The notes: a model not told the origin generated them from the sequence alone. A stretch of DNA of 52,186 nucleotides from CAVAWX01 sp963642995 (GCA_963642995.1 CAVIIZ010000006.1:1-52186); one strand, 5' to 3'; counted from the first letter of the stretch, positions 1 to 9,360 are shown. Made by a program: numbers and translations.

Positions 1-3000
1 CGGCGCCGGTCGCCTTCAGCTCGGCGTCGGTGGCCGACTTGGAGTTGTCGGAGAGGCCGGTCTTGTTTTTCGCATAGCCGACCGATGCCGACGCCGTCGC
101 GTTGCCCCAGTAGGTGTTCGTGGCGGTGAACTTGGTGGTGGTGTCGAGCTGGCCGAGCACACCGCCCGGATAGGCCCTGTTCTTGCCCGTGACGGTGCCC
201 GCGTTGTAGGCGTTTTCAACGGTGAATCCCACAGACGACTTGGTCATCTTGGCCACGCCGACGATGCCGCCGGCGCCGTAGCTGCCGCTGTAGGAGTTGA
301 TCGACGCGCTCACGGCGCCGGTGTTGTAGACGTCCACGATGAAGCACGACGCGTCCCCGCCGGTCGACGTGGCATTGCCGACGATGCCGCCCGCGGTGCC
401 GCCGCCCTGGACTTTGCCGGTGTTGCCGCACTGGGCGATGGAGACGGAGCCGCCGGCGCCCAAAGCGGCGTTGCCGAGTATGCCGCCCGAGATGTTGGCG
501 GTGTTGGTGGAGTTGGCGCTGCAGTCGATGTCCGCTTTGTTGAAGCAGCGCTCGATCGTGACCGTGGCATTGTCGCCGGTGCGCGCGAGAATGCCCGCCG
601 CCCCGCGGTTTGCCTTGACGGCGCCCTCGTTCGTGCAGCCCTTGATGGTGATGCTCGCGTCGGCGGCGGCAAAGCCCACGATGCCGCCGACCTCGGCCAG
701 GGGCTTGGCCGCCATCGTAAGCGACGTCTTGTTCACGCAGTTCTCGATGACGACCGTGCCGCTCGCGCATCCGAGGACAGCCCCCTTGTAGTCGGTGCTG
801 TCCACAGGGGTGAACGTCGCGTCGCCCGCGGTCGTCAGGTTCGATATCTCGGCGTCTGCGGCAAAGCCGAACACGGGGTTGGCAATGGTGACCGCATGCC
901 CGTCGCCATCGAAGGCGCTCGTGAAGGGATCGGCGGCCGTGCCGATGGAGTCGACTGCCATGCGCCCGTCAGAGGCGCTGCCGTCCACGTCGGCCGCGAG
1001 CTTGTAGGCGCCGTAGGGGTAGGCGCCCTTGGCGTTGTTCACGGCAAGCGCCGCGAACTCAAGCTCGTCTTTGCTCGAGATGGTGTAGGGGTCTGCCGTC
1101 GTGCCGGAGCCGGGCAGGACATCCACCTTCGTGCACTCGACGGTGAAGGTCGCATCCTTCGTGCCGGTGTAGTTGCCGATGCCGCGGACGGTGGCCGTCG
1201 CCGTGCCCGTGGCGGCGTTGTCCGTGTAGGAGACCGTGTAGTCGGTGCCTGCGACCATGGCCGTGCCCGCGGCGTTCTTCACCGTCAGGGCGGGCTCGGC
1301 CGGGATGGAGGGCGCCGCCCACACGGCCGCGATGTCGGCGATCTCGGCACTCGCGACGTCTTGCGGCGTGATGGTGAAGGCGAGGGCCTTCGCGCCGGTG
1401 TAGATGCCCGCGCCCGTCAAGGTGACGGTCGCGGTGCCGGCGTCGACGTTGCCCTCGTAGGAAAGCGTGAAATCCTTGCCCGCGGCCAGCGCGACGCCGT
1501 TCAAGACGACGTTTTGCGGCACGGGCGTGGCGGCAGACCCAGTGTAGGGCTGGTCGTCGATCGGGTCGGCAGTGGCGCCAGACAGGTCAACCTGGGAGAC
1601 GCCGCGCTGCCAGTACAGCGCCGGGTAGCCGGCGTTCACCTCGGGCGCGGGGCTGTCGAGCACGAAGGCCGAGCCGAGTTTTTCCACCGGCAGCGCCTTC
1701 AAATCCGCCTCGCCATAGCTTTCGGTGCTGTCGTTGACGACGCTCTTCGAATTGTCCGTCGTCTCGTTGCAGCCGATGGCCGCCGTAGCCGAGCCCTCGA
1801 GATAGCCCGCATCCATGTTCACCGTGAGACCGTTCGTGCTCGTCGACCTGCAGATGCCGACGAGGGCGCCGGCGGTGCTTTTATTGGAGTAGTCGCCCGA
1901 GCTGATATTGCCCGCGTTGTAGCCGCCGGAGATGTTTAACGTGGTCGCTCTCTTCCCAGAGGCGTTGACAGACGAGCCGACCAGGCCGCCGGCGCCATAG
2001 TTCACACTGAAGGTCAGATCCGTGTTGTTGCTGATGTTTCCCATGTTGTAGCAAGAGATCAGGTTCCAGTCGAAGTCGGCGCACGCCGCGCCCACGATGC
2101 CGCCGACGGTGCCGCCGCTGCCGCCGTAAGCGCTGTTCGTCTTGGCATCGGGCGTGCTGACGTCACCCGTGTTGTAGCAGGAGTCGATGGTGACGGTGCG
2201 GGTGTCCGTCGAGGAACCGCCGCCGATGCTGGCGATCAGGCCGCCGGCGTACGTGTTGTTCGACGTCTGCGTGCCGGTGACCTTGCCCGTGTTGAAGCAG
2301 TTCTTGAGCTTCAGCTCGTAGGTGCCGAGCACATACGGATAGTTGACAAGGCCTGCCGCCATGCCGCCGGAGACCGCGCCCGTGTTCGAGCAGCCGGTCA
2401 GCTCCATATTCCAAGGAACGGCAGCCTCAGCCAAGGAGTAGTGGTAGCCGATCATGCCTGCCGCGCCTTTGCCGTTGCCGGTGCTCGAGGGCGTGGCCGT
2501 CAGCGTGCCCTCGTTTTTGCAGTTGAGCATCTTCACAGAACCGGAGACGGTTGCCGCGATGCCGTCTGCCCACGCGGTGACCGTGGCATCGCCGAGATTG
2601 GCCTTGTTCACGCAGTTGTCGAACGTGAGGGTGGTGCCGTTGGTTTGGTAGACGATGCCCGCGGCCTTGGCGGTGGTGCTCGAGCCGGCAACCGTTACGT
2701 TCTTGATCGTCTGGCTGTGGTTTTCAGGCGTGGAGTAGTTTGGACTGGAAGAAGATCCGGTCCACGCAGGGCCTGCATAGGCGATCAGGGCGGAGATATC
2801 CTGCGTGCCCTTGTACTTGATGGTGCCGTTCTCCCAGTAGGTGTGCTCGCACCTGCCCTCGCCTGTCTTCCAGCCGACGGTGATGGTGTGATTGCCGCCG
2901 TCGAAGTTGCCGCCATAATAGTAGTTGTAGTATTGAGTCGCGTATTTGCCCGTGTCGGGGTTCAAGGCGGAAACCTTCTTCACGAGCCCCAGCGGGTCTG

Positions 3001-4990
3001 CGTGCAGGTCTTTATCGTCTGCGGCGCTCAGGTCGAAGTCCGCCGTGACCTTGACGTCGCCGTCCATGTAGCTTTGCACGCCCGCCGCGATCTTGTGCGC
3101 GACGAACTGCCACTCGCCCTTGCTGCCCACCTGGTAGGGGTCTGCCGCCGTGCCCGAGCCCGTCACCGAGTCGGCGGCGCGCACGACGTTGAAGGTGGTG
3201 GACTTCGAGCCGCCGGTGCCTGCGGCCACGGGCTTGACGGTGGCCGTGGCCACGCCGGTGTCGACGTTGTCCGCGTACTCGACGACGTAGTCCGTCCCCG
3301 CGACCAGGGCGGTCCCGTCCTCGGCCTTCACCGTCAGCAGAGGCTCGGCCGGTTCGGCCGCACCGTAGCTCCAGGTGTTGGGAACGGCGTCGATGGTGCA
3401 TTTGGACAGGTCGAGCCATTTGATGGAGAAGGTGGCCGTGGCCGTCTTGCCCTCGTAGCGGCCGATGCCGCAGGCCGTGGCCTTGGCCGTGCCCGCGCCC
3501 GGCTGGACGTTGTCCTCGTAGACCACGTAGAAGTCGACGTTTTGCACGAGCGTCGTCGAGCCGTCCTTGACCGTCAGGGCGGGCTTGACGGCCTCGCCCG
3601 TGTAGGGCTGCTCCTCGATCGCGTCCACCGTGGCGCCCGAGATGTCCTTGGCCGTCTGCCCCGCCTGCCAGAACAGGACGGGGTAGCCGTTGTTGGCGTT
3701 GCCCGTGTCGGCCACGTAGCCGTTGCCCAGCGTGGCCGCGCCGGCCTTGATCTGCTCTGCCGTGCAGAACTTCGCGTCGGCCGGCGCCGTCGCGTTGCCG
3801 CTCACGCTGTCGGTGGTGCGCCAGGCGTTGTCGGCCGAGCCTTGCAGGGCCATGTTGTTGGCGTAGACGCCGGCGCCCCTGTAGGTGTCGGTGTCGATCT
3901 TGTCCGTGTACATGGTGGAGAAGATGGCGCCCTCGTAGGCGCCGGAGACCGAACCCAGGTTGTAGCAGCCGGAGACGATGCCGTTCACGTAGCCCGCGAT
4001 GCCGCCGGCGCTGCCGATGGTGCCGTTGGCGATGTCGCCCTTCGAGTAGCAGTTGACGATGTTGACGGCGCAGCGGTAGTCGCTCTCGCCGCCGAAGATG
4101 CCGCCGCAGCCGCGGCTGCCGGAGCCGTTGCCCTCGATGTCGACGTCGGTCCAGCAGTTCATGATGGTCGGCCACTCGGCCTGCGTCATGGTCAGGGTCT
4201 CGGAGGGCTCGCCCGTCTTGGAGTTGCCCCCGACGCAAGAGCAGCCGGCGATGCCGCCGCCCACGCGCGCCTTCACCCAGCCGGTCACGCCGAGGTTCTT
4301 CACCACGGCGCCCTTGCCGATGCCGGAGATCAGGCCCTGGTAGCCGTTGTAGTTGCCCGAGCAGTTGATGGAGCCGTCCACGGACAGGCCGCTGACGGTG
4401 TGGCCCGCGCCGTCGAAGACGCCCTGCCACTTCACCCCGTCGTAGGTGCCGTCGGAGCTGCCCTGGCCGCCGCCGCCCCAGTTGTTGATGTCGGCGATGG
4501 GGTTGAACTGCTTGTTGTTCAGGTCGATGTCGGCTCCCAGATGCACGGTCTTGCCCGCGAAGTTGTCCTGGGCGATGCCGTCTGCCTTGGAGGCGTGCGT
4601 GCCCGCGTTCCAGGCCGCGTAGTCGTCCTTGGGGCTGGTGATGGCCGCGAGGCCCGCGAGCTGGGCGGCCGTGGAGATGGTGAACTCCGTGCCGTCGGCC
4701 TTGTACCAGCTCGTGTCGATGGTCGTGCCGTCCCAGGGGTCGCCCGCGGCGAGCGCGGCGGCGCTTTCAGCCTCGCCGGATTGCTCCTGAGCGCTCTGCT
4801 CTTGCGCGGCCTGCCGGTCTTGGGCAGCCGCCTGGCCGTCTGCCCCGGCGGCCGCCTTCGCCGTGGCGGCTATCGCCTGCGCGGAGGGCATGCAAAACGA
4901 TATGCACAGCGCAAGCGAGCACACGACCGCGAGCAGCTTGTGCAGCGACCCCCTCCCGAACACGTTTTCCGACAGCTTCCTCTTGCTCAT
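1..4990 (-). CDS. Giant secreted GLUG / Ig-like repeat surface protein (3' end outside window)
   Basis: Large exported protein, reading open from ATG 4990 down to base 2 (1663 codons visible, no stop reached). The ATG is preceded by GGAAGGGAG. Residues 1-42 are a long signal peptide with a basic start (MSKRK), a hydrophobic core (LLAVVCSLALCISF) and an AQA-type cleavage region. Three regions (about 110-440, 620-1130, 1300-end) are dense in GLUG-type motifs such as GGIAGYVNG and GGLVGSSVN, each followed by NCYN/GCYN-like turns. Each region opens with a header like DPYTISSKDELEFAALA. Two pairs of Ig-like modules (about 448-604 and 1134-1291) show the YTG...DYTVSYTDN...GTATAT...YTGT pattern. GLUG proteins are typically cell-surface adhesin-like proteins; ligand and anchoring are unknown because the C-terminus is missing. 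The architecture is internally duplicated. Frames on the opposite strand here are arginine-rich shadows. Confidence 0.9.
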   Translation of the reverse strand, partial: MSKRKLSENVFGRGSLHKLLAVVCSLALCISFCMPSAQAIAATAKAAAGADGQAAAQDRQAAQEQSAQEQSGEAESAAALAAGDPWDGTTIDTSWYKADGTEFTISTAAQLAGLAAITSPKDDYAAWNAGTHASKADGIAQDNFAGKTVHLGADIDLNNKQFNPIADINNWGGGGQGSSDGTYDGVKWQGVFDGAGHTVSGLSVDGSINCSGNYNGYQGLISGIGKGAVVKNLGVTGWVKARVGGGIAGCSCVGGNSKTGEPSETLTMTQAEWPTIMNCWTDVDIEGNGSGSRGCGGIFGGESDYRCAVNIVNCYSKGDIANGTIGSAGGIAGYVNGIVSGCYNLGSVSGAYEGAIFSTMYTDKIDTDTYRGAGVYANNMALQGSADNAWRTTDSVSGNATAPADAKFCTAEQIKAGAATLGNGYVADTGNANNGYPVLFWQAGQTAKDISGATVDAIEEQPYTGEAVKPALTVKDGSTTLVQNVDFYVVYEDNVQPGAGTAKATACGIGRYEGKTATATFSIKWLDLSKCTIDAVPNTWSYGAAEPAEPLLTVKAEDGTALVAGTDYVVEYADNVDTGVATATVKPVAAGTGGSKSTTFNVVRAADSVTGSGTAADPYQVGSKGEWQFVAHKIAAGVQSYMDGDVKVTADFDLSAADDKDLHADPLGLVKKVSALNPDTGKYATQYYNYYYGGNFDGGNHTITVGWKTGEGRCEHTYWENGTIKYKGTQDISALIAYAGPAWTGSSSSPNYSTPENHSQTIKNVTVAGSSTTAKAAGIVYQTNGTTLTFDNCVNKANLGDATVTAWADGIAATVSGSVKMLNCKNEGTLTATPSSTGNGKGAAGMIGYHYSLAEAAVPWNMELTGCSNTGAVSGGMAAGLVNYPYVLGTYELKLKNCFNTGKVTGTQTSNNTYAGGLIASIGGGSSTDTRTVTIDSCYNTGDVSTPDAKTNSAYGGSGGTVGGIVGAACADFDWNLISCYNMGNISNNTDLTFSVNYGAGGLVGSSVNASGKRATTLNISGGYNAGNISSGDYSNKSTAGALVGICRSTSTNGLTVNMDAGYLEGSATAAIGCNETTDNSKSVVNDSTESYGEADLKALPVEKLGSAFVLDSPAPEVNAGYPALYWQRGVSQVDLSGATADPIDDQPYTGSAATPVPQNVVLNGVALAAGKDFTLSYEGNVDAGTATVTLTGAGIYTGAKALAFTITPQDVASAEIADIAAVWAAPSIPAEPALTVKNAAGTAMVAGTDYTVSYTDNAATGTATATVRGIGNYTGTKDATFTVECTKVDVLPGSGTTADPYTISSKDELEFAALAVNNAKGAYPYGAYKLAADVDGSASDGRMAVDSIGTAADPFTSAFDGDGHAVTIANPVFGFAADAEISNLTTAGDATFTPVDSTDYKGAVLGCASGTVVIENCVNKTSLTMAAKPLAEVGGIVGFAAADASITIKGCTNEGAVKANRGAAGILARTGDNATVTIERCFNKADIDCSANSTNTANISGGILGNAALGAGGSVSIAQCGNTGKVQGGGTAGGIVGNATSTGGDASCFIVDVYNTGAVSASINSYSGSYGAGGIVGVAKMTKSSVGFTVENAYNAGTVTGKNRAYPGGVLGQLDTTTKFTATNTYWGNATASASVGYAKNKTGLSDNSKSATDAELKATGA

Positions 4991-5130
4991 GCCCGCTCCC
5001 TTCCTCGATGCGAAAAGCCCTGCAAGGACACCGTTCCTTCTTCAAGGGAGGAGAGCAGACGCGGCGGCCGCACGAGACGCGGCCGAACGACGCAGCAAAC
5101 CCTCCGCCCTTTGAAAAGACGATTGTCCGC

Positions 5131-5159
5131 ACTTTAATTTATTCTGAATGGAAAGTAAA
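5131..5159 (-). promoter_or_regulatory. Candidate promoter of the surface-protein gene
   Basis: The 357-base gap between the surface protein and tyrA holds an AT-rich island (about 5130-5180) in otherwise GC-rich DNA. On the minus strand, TTTACT (5159-5154) and TAAAGT (5136-5131) are 17 bases apart, 4 of 6 consensus matches each. This would give a leader of about 130 nt. The rest of the gap holds a pyrimidine-rich run (about 5195-5240) and the tyrA promoter. Confidence 0.4.
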
Positions 5160-5241
5160 TTGCATAAAAAATAGATAATTCGGACCGTGCCCATCCCCTT
5201 CCCTTTTTTCGGGTTTTACCTTTCTTTCCCGTTCTTTCCTT

Positions 5242-5269
5242 TTGCGGGCGGCGGCAAAAGGGGAATAAT
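5242..5269 (+). promoter_or_regulatory. Candidate promoter of the tyrA operon
   Basis: TTGCGG (5242-5247) is followed after 16 bases by AATAAT (5264-5269), in the context GGGGAATAATGCCGC. A near-copy of this arrangement lies before the GT2 gene at 27477. Transcription would start near 5276, leaving about 70 nt before the favoured GTG start of tyrA. Confidence 0.5.
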
Positions 5270-5347
5270 GCCGCATGGCATATGTCAGCACGCGGCGGCG
5301 CGGCATGGCGCAGCTCAGTGTTTCAACGGGAAAGGAACGAACGGGAC

Positions 5348-6484
5348 GTGGCACGCGAGATACAGACCATCACCGTGGTGGGGGTCGGCCTGATAGGCGG
5401 CTCGTTCGCGAGCGCCTGCGCCGCCCTGCCCGACGCACCCGAACTGCGCGGCATCGACATCGACGAGCCGACGCTTGCGCGCGCGAAAGACAAGGGGGCG
5501 CTCGACGCCTACGCGCTGCCGGGCACCGGGCAAGCCCGCACATGGCTTGCGGCCGGCGGCAGCGACCTCGTCGTCGTGGCGACGCCCGCAAACGCCGCCG
5601 GCGCCTGGTTTTCCCTCATGGACGAGGGCGGCTTCGACGGCATCGTCACCGACACCGCCTCCACGAAGGCTCCCATCGTCGAGGCGGCGAAAAACGCGCT
5701 GGGCGACATGACGCGCTACATCCCCGGGCACCCCATGGCGGGCAGCGAGGCGGGAGGTTTTTCCGCAGCCCGCGCCGACCTCTTCTGCGGCGCCTATTGG
5801 ATCTTGTGCCCCGACGACGCAAGCGACCCCGCGGCCTTCCTCGCCCTGCACTCGCTTTTGGCCGAGCTGGGCGCGCGCATCATCTCCATCGACCGCGACG
5901 CGCACGACTCGGCCGTGGCCATAGTCAGCCACGTGCCGCACATGGTCGCCTCCGCGTTGGTCGAGTTGGCAGGCGCGCACGCGGGAAGCCGGCGCGAGCT
6001 CTTGCGCCTGGCAGCCGGCGGATTCAAGGACACCACGCGCATCGCCGCCGGCTCGCCTGCTCTGTGGTGCGGCATCGCCATGGACAACCGCGAGGCGCTC
6101 GCGGCCGGGCTGCACGAGCTGGGCGAGATACTGCGACGCTTCGAGGGGGCGGTGGCAGACGGCGACGCGCTGGCCTTGACGGCGCTGCTGGAGAAAAGCG
6201 CGGACCTGCGGCGCGGCCTGCCCGCGCAATGGGTGCCGTTGTCGGCAAAGCTCACGCAGGTGCGCATACCCATGGGCAACCGCCCGGGCGTCGTGGCCGA
6301 GGTCTGCGGCATCGCCGGGCACGCGGGCTGCAACATCCAGTCCATCGAGATCGACCACATCAACGAGGCGACCGCCGTGCTCGAGCTGATACTCACCGAC
6401 GAAGGCGACATGGGCGGACTCGGCGGCAAGCTGATCGAGGCGGGCTACGACTTCTCCATACGCTCGCTGGAAGGCGGTGAATAG
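5348..6484 (+). CDS. tyrA: Prephenate dehydrogenase with C-terminal ACT domain
   Basis: Oxidative decarboxylation of prephenate to 4-hydroxyphenylpyruvate in tyrosine synthesis; cytosolic. The Rossmann motif GVGLIGG (residues 12-18) is followed by the dehydrogenase-family signatures GHPMAGSE and DTASTK. The last 75 or so residues form an ACT domain (RPGVVAEVCGIAGHAGCNIQ), the usual site of tyrosine feedback. The favoured start is GTG 5348, where homology begins and GGAAAGGA lies upstream. An in-frame ATG at 5282 would add 22 unconserved residues and has no ribosome-binding site. The length of 378 residues is normal. The stop lies one base before the favoured aroA ATG (6482-6484 versus 6486), so the two are probably translated together as a shikimate-pathway pair. 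Confidence 0.93.
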   Translation: MAREIQTITVVGVGLIGGSFASACAALPDAPELRGIDIDEPTLARAKDKGALDAYALPGTGQARTWLAAGGSDLVVVATPANAAGAWFSLMDEGGFDGIVTDTASTKAPIVEAAKNALGDMTRYIPGHPMAGSEAGGFSAARADLFCGAYWILCPDDASDPAAFLALHSLLAELGARIISIDRDAHDSAVAIVSHVPHMVASALVELAGAHAGSRRELLRLAAGGFKDTTRIAAGSPALWCGIAMDNREALAAGLHELGEILRRFEGAVADGDALALTALLEKSADLRRGLPAQWVPLSAKLTQVRIPMGNRPGVVAEVCGIAGHAGCNIQSIEIDHINEATAVLELILTDEGDMGGLGGKLIEAGYDFSIRSLEGGE

Positions 6485-6485
6485 C

Positions 6486-7805
6486 ATGGCGCTTCGGGGA
6501 CGGCTGCGCTGCCCGTCGGACAAGTCCGTCAGCCACCGCGCGCTCATGCTGGCGGCGCTGGCGCGGGGGACCTCGCATCTGGGCGGGGTGCTGGCAAGCG
6601 CCGACGTGCGCTCGACGGCCAAGGCGATCCAGCGCATCGGGGCAAAGCTTTCCACCGAGACGGTGGACGGCGAGCCGTGGCTGGCCGTCGAGGGCTGCGG
6701 CGGCGTGGCCGGCCGCGACGACGTGCAGATCGACTGCGGCAACTCCGGCACGACGGCTCGGCTGATGATGGGCATTTGCGCAGGCCTTGGCGTGCACGCG
6801 CGCTTCACCGGAGACGAATCGCTCGAGACGCGCCCGATGCGGCGCGTGACCGGCCCGCTTTCGCAGATGGGCGCGCGTTTCGAGTTCACCGGCCGCGAGG
6901 GCTGCCTGCCCGCAGAGCTTCGCGGCGGCGCGAGGCTGTCCGCCGTCACGTACACCAGCCCCAAGGCCAGCGCGCAGGTGAAAAGCGCCGTGCTGCTGGC
7001 CGGCCTGTTCGCAGACGGCACGACGACGGTCGTCGAGCCGGCGAAAAGCCGCGACCACACCGAGCGCATGTTGAAAGCCTTCGGCGCCGAGGTGCAGGTG
7101 AAGGGGCTGTCGGCAAGCGTCGAGGGCGGCGCGCAGCTGCGGCCCTGCGACCTGCGCGTGCCGGCCGACCCCTCTTCTGCCGCCTTTCCCGCCGTGGCGG
7201 CCGCCTGCGTGAGGAACTCCGACATCGTGTTGGCCGACGTGCTCTTGAACCCCACGCGCACGGGCGCCTTCGAGCTGATGCGCCGCATGGGCTGCGACCT
7301 CTACTACGAGCACGAGCGCATGGCCTACGGCGAGCTGGTGGGCGACGTGCACGTGCGCTACTCCGAAGACGTCGCCGGCGTCGAGGTGGCTGCAGACGAG
7401 ATCGCGAGCCTGATCGACGAGATCCCCGTGCTGTCGGTGCTGGCCTGCCGCGCGGACGGCGAGACGGTGTTCTACGGCTGCGGCGAGCTGCGGGTGAAGG
7501 AAAGCGACCGGCTGGCCGCCATCGTCGAGGCTGCCCAAGCGCTGGGCGCGCGGGCTTTCGTGGACGGCGACGACTTGCACATACTCGGCTGCGGGGCGCA
7601 CTCGCGCGGCGGGCGCGGCGCGGACGCGCGGCGGGCAGATGAAAGCCCGCTTGCCCTGCCGACGCGCCACGACCACAGGCTCGCCATGACCTGGATGGTG
7701 GCGGGCCGCGTGTTCGAGCGCGGGGCCCGCCTCGACGACGCGGACTGCGTGCGCGTGTCCTGGCCCGGGTTCTTTTCCGACATGGGCTCGCTGGAGCACG
7801 CCTGA
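6486..7805 (+). CDS. aroA: 3-phosphoshikimate 1-carboxyvinyltransferase (EPSP synthase)
   Basis: Transfers enolpyruvate from PEP to shikimate-3-phosphate. Family signatures are all present: PSDKSVSHRALM with K13, NSGTTARLMMG, the arginine motif RPMRRVTGPL, ADPSSAAFPA, KESDRLAAI and the C-terminal DHRLAMTW. ATG 6486 is chosen because GGAAGG sits about 11 bases upstream; GTG 6477 is possible but overlaps tyrA with poor spacing. The 439 residues are slightly long because of an Arg/Gly/Ala-rich insertion just before DHRLAM (CGAHSRGGRGADARRADE). It follows tyrA directly and precedes cmk across a strong stem-loop. Confidence 0.95.
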   Translation: MALRGRLRCPSDKSVSHRALMLAALARGTSHLGGVLASADVRSTAKAIQRIGAKLSTETVDGEPWLAVEGCGGVAGRDDVQIDCGNSGTTARLMMGICAGLGVHARFTGDESLETRPMRRVTGPLSQMGARFEFTGREGCLPAELRGGARLSAVTYTSPKASAQVKSAVLLAGLFADGTTTVVEPAKSRDHTERMLKAFGAEVQVKGLSASVEGGAQLRPCDLRVPADPSSAAFPAVAAACVRNSDIVLADVLLNPTRTGAFELMRRMGCDLYYEHERMAYGELVGDVHVRYSEDVAGVEVAADEIASLIDEIPVLSVLACRADGETVFYGCGELRVKESDRLAAIVEAAQALGARAFVDGDDLHILGCGAHSRGGRGADARRADESPLALPTRHDHRLAMTWMVAGRVFERGARLDDADCVRVSWPGFFSDMGSLEHA

Positions 7806-7809
7806 ACGG

Positions 7810-7864
7810 CGCGCCCAAACGCATTTGAACGCATCCGGACGCGTTTGGGGGCGCGTGTCTTTTT
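7810..7864 (+). terminator. Stem-loop with U-tract between aroA and cmk (terminator or attenuator)
   Basis: CGCGCCCAAACGC (7810-7822) pairs with GCGTTTGGGGGCGCG (7841-7855), 13 base pairs with a 2-base bulge, and is followed by TGTCTTTTT. It lies 5 bases after the aroA stop and 16 bases before the cmk start, immediately ahead of the cmk ribosome-binding site. It could end the tyrA-aroA transcript or attenuate cmk. Confidence 0.65.
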
Positions 7865-7880
7865 CGAGAAGGGAGACGAG

Positions 7881-8552
7881 ATGATCATCGCCATCGACGG
7901 GCCGGCCGGCTCGGGCAAATCCACCGTCGCCAAACAGGTGGCCTGCGAGCTGGGATTTCACTACCTCGACACGGGCGCGATGTATCGCAGCGTGGCGGCG
8001 GCGGCACGGCATGACGGGCTGGACGCACGCGACGAGGACGCGATGGCGCGCATCGCCCGCGAGCAGGCCATAACCTTCACCCACGAGGCGGGCTCGCCCA
8101 TGCCGGCGGGCGTGGCGATAGGCGGGCGCGACGTCACCCGCGAGATACGCACCGCGCCCATCGACGAGGTGGTGAGCATCGTGTCGGCGCACCCGGCCGT
8201 GCGCGAGGCCCTCGTGGCCCAGCAACGCGCCATCGCGGCAGGCGACGACATCGTGATGGAGGGCCGCGACATCGGGACGGTGGTGTTCCCGCACGCGCAG
8301 CTGAAGGTGTTCTTGACGGCGGACGCCGCCTGCCGGGCGAGGCGGCGGGCAAAGCAGAACGCGGAGCGCGGGGCAGGCGAGACGGACGCCGAAGTGCTGT
8401 GCGCCCAGATCGAAAGGCGCGACCTGCAGGATTCCACGCGCGAAGTGGCGCCGTTGAAGCCGGCAGACGACGCCCGCGAGCTCGACACCACGGACATGGA
8501 CATCGACGAGGTGGTGGCGACGATTGCCGCCTGGGCGCGGGAGCTTTCCTGA
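7881..8552 (+). CDS. cmk: Cytidylate kinase
   Basis: Phosphorylates CMP and dCMP with ATP. It has a P-loop GPAGSGKS (residues 7-14), DTGAMYR in the nucleotide-binding region, GRDIGT, and the lid-type RRRAKQ stretch. The 223 residues are normal for the family. ATG 7881 has GAAGGGAG upstream; an upstream in-frame ATG at 7845 lies inside the preceding stem-loop and is unlikely. The cmk-plsC-ispH order is also found in other Gram-positives and supports all three calls. Confidence 0.95.
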   Translation: MIIAIDGPAGSGKSTVAKQVACELGFHYLDTGAMYRSVAAAARHDGLDARDEDAMARIAREQAITFTHEAGSPMPAGVAIGGRDVTREIRTAPIDEVVSIVSAHPAVREALVAQQRAIAAGDDIVMEGRDIGTVVFPHAQLKVFLTADAACRARRRAKQNAERGAGETDAEVLCAQIERRDLQDSTREVAPLKPADDARELDTTDMDIDEVVATIAAWARELS

Positions 8553-8613
8553 AGGGGGCGGCGGGCGCGGCAAACGGCAAGGCTTCACGAGACGAACGGA
8601 CACGGCAAACGAC

Positions 8614-9327
8614 ATGGCACTCTGGCGACAACGCGAGCGTTTCTACGACAGCCCCTGCTTCTTCGGCAAGCGCGGCTTGCCCAACTGGTTCGTCTACGTG
8701 GCGGCCTATTTCCTGCGCCCCCTATGCAAGCTGCTCTTTCGCTACAAGCTCGTGGGCGCAGACAAGCTGTTGGCGCCCGGGAAGCCGGCCGTCTACGCCG
8801 CCAACCACGTGAGCTACGCCGACCCCCTCATTTTGTGGGTCGCGCTCTACGCGCGCGGCGGGGCCCGTTTCCTCGCCCGCAGCTCGCTTTTCCGCCCGGT
8901 CGCAGGCGGCGCCCTCGCACGCGCCGGCGCCATCCCCATCGAGCCGGACTCCGCCGACCGCACGGCGCTGAAACGGGCGGCCGCGGCGCTGAAGCGCGGC
9001 GAGAAAGTCGGGGTCTTTCCCGAGGGCACGCGCATGAACCGCCCGGACAAGGAGTACCGCCCCCATGCCGGCGTGGTGCTCGTGGCCAACATGGGCAAGG
9101 CGCCCATCGTGCCCATCGGGTGCAGCGGCACGGAGCTGATAAAGCCGCCGGGCAAGGTCTTGTTCCGCTTTCCGCGCATCTGCTGCAAGGTGGGCGAGCC
9201 GATCGACCCGAAAGCCGAGAAGTACGCCGCGCTGCCGAAGAAGGAACGCACGCAACGAGTGCTCGACGACGTGATGGCCGAGGTCTTCGCCTTGCGCGAC
9301 GAGGCGGCAAGGGAGGTCGGGCGGTGA
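8614..9327 (+). CDS. plsC: 1-acyl-sn-glycerol-3-phosphate acyltransferase (PlsC family)
   Basis: Acylates lysophosphatidic acid to phosphatidic acid at the membrane. The catalytic NHxxxxD motif appears as NHVSYAD (residues 64-70) and the substrate motif as FPEGTR (135-140). A hydrophobic stretch (residues 26-44) probably docks it to the membrane. Start ATG 8614 is chosen by homology (MALWRQRERFYDSP); the ribosome-binding site is weak (GAACGGA, 13 bases away). Upstream in-frame codons belong to the cmk tail region. The length of 237 residues fits the family. Confidence 0.92.
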   Translation: MALWRQRERFYDSPCFFGKRGLPNWFVYVAAYFLRPLCKLLFRYKLVGADKLLAPGKPAVYAANHVSYADPLILWVALYARGGARFLARSSLFRPVAGGALARAGAIPIEPDSADRTALKRAAAALKRGEKVGVFPEGTRMNRPDKEYRPHAGVVLVANMGKAPIVPIGCSGTELIKPPGKVLFRFPRICCKVGEPIDPKAEKYAALPKKERTQRVLDDVMAEVFALRDEAAREVGR

Positions 9328-9338
9328 GGGGCGCAAAG

Positions 9339-9360
9339 GCAGGCCGCGACAAGGGCCTGC
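9339..9360 (+). promoter_or_regulatory. Small hairpin just upstream of the ispH ribosome-binding site
   Basis: GCAGGCC (9339-9345) and GGCCTGC (9354-9360) form a 7-bp stem with an 8-base loop in the plsC-ispH gap, 7 bases before AAAGGAGG. It could tune ispH translation; this is inference only. Confidence 0.3.

Noticed and set aside
2441..5137. Very long plus-strand open frame opposite the surface protein
   Set aside because: Its translation is Arg/Val/Gly-biased with no domain, has no start context, and is the complement of a well-supported secreted protein with signal peptide and repeats.
5282..5347. ATG 5282 as the tyrA start
   Set aside because: The extra 22 residues are unconserved and the codon has no ribosome-binding site, whereas GTG 5348 begins just before the NAD-binding strand.
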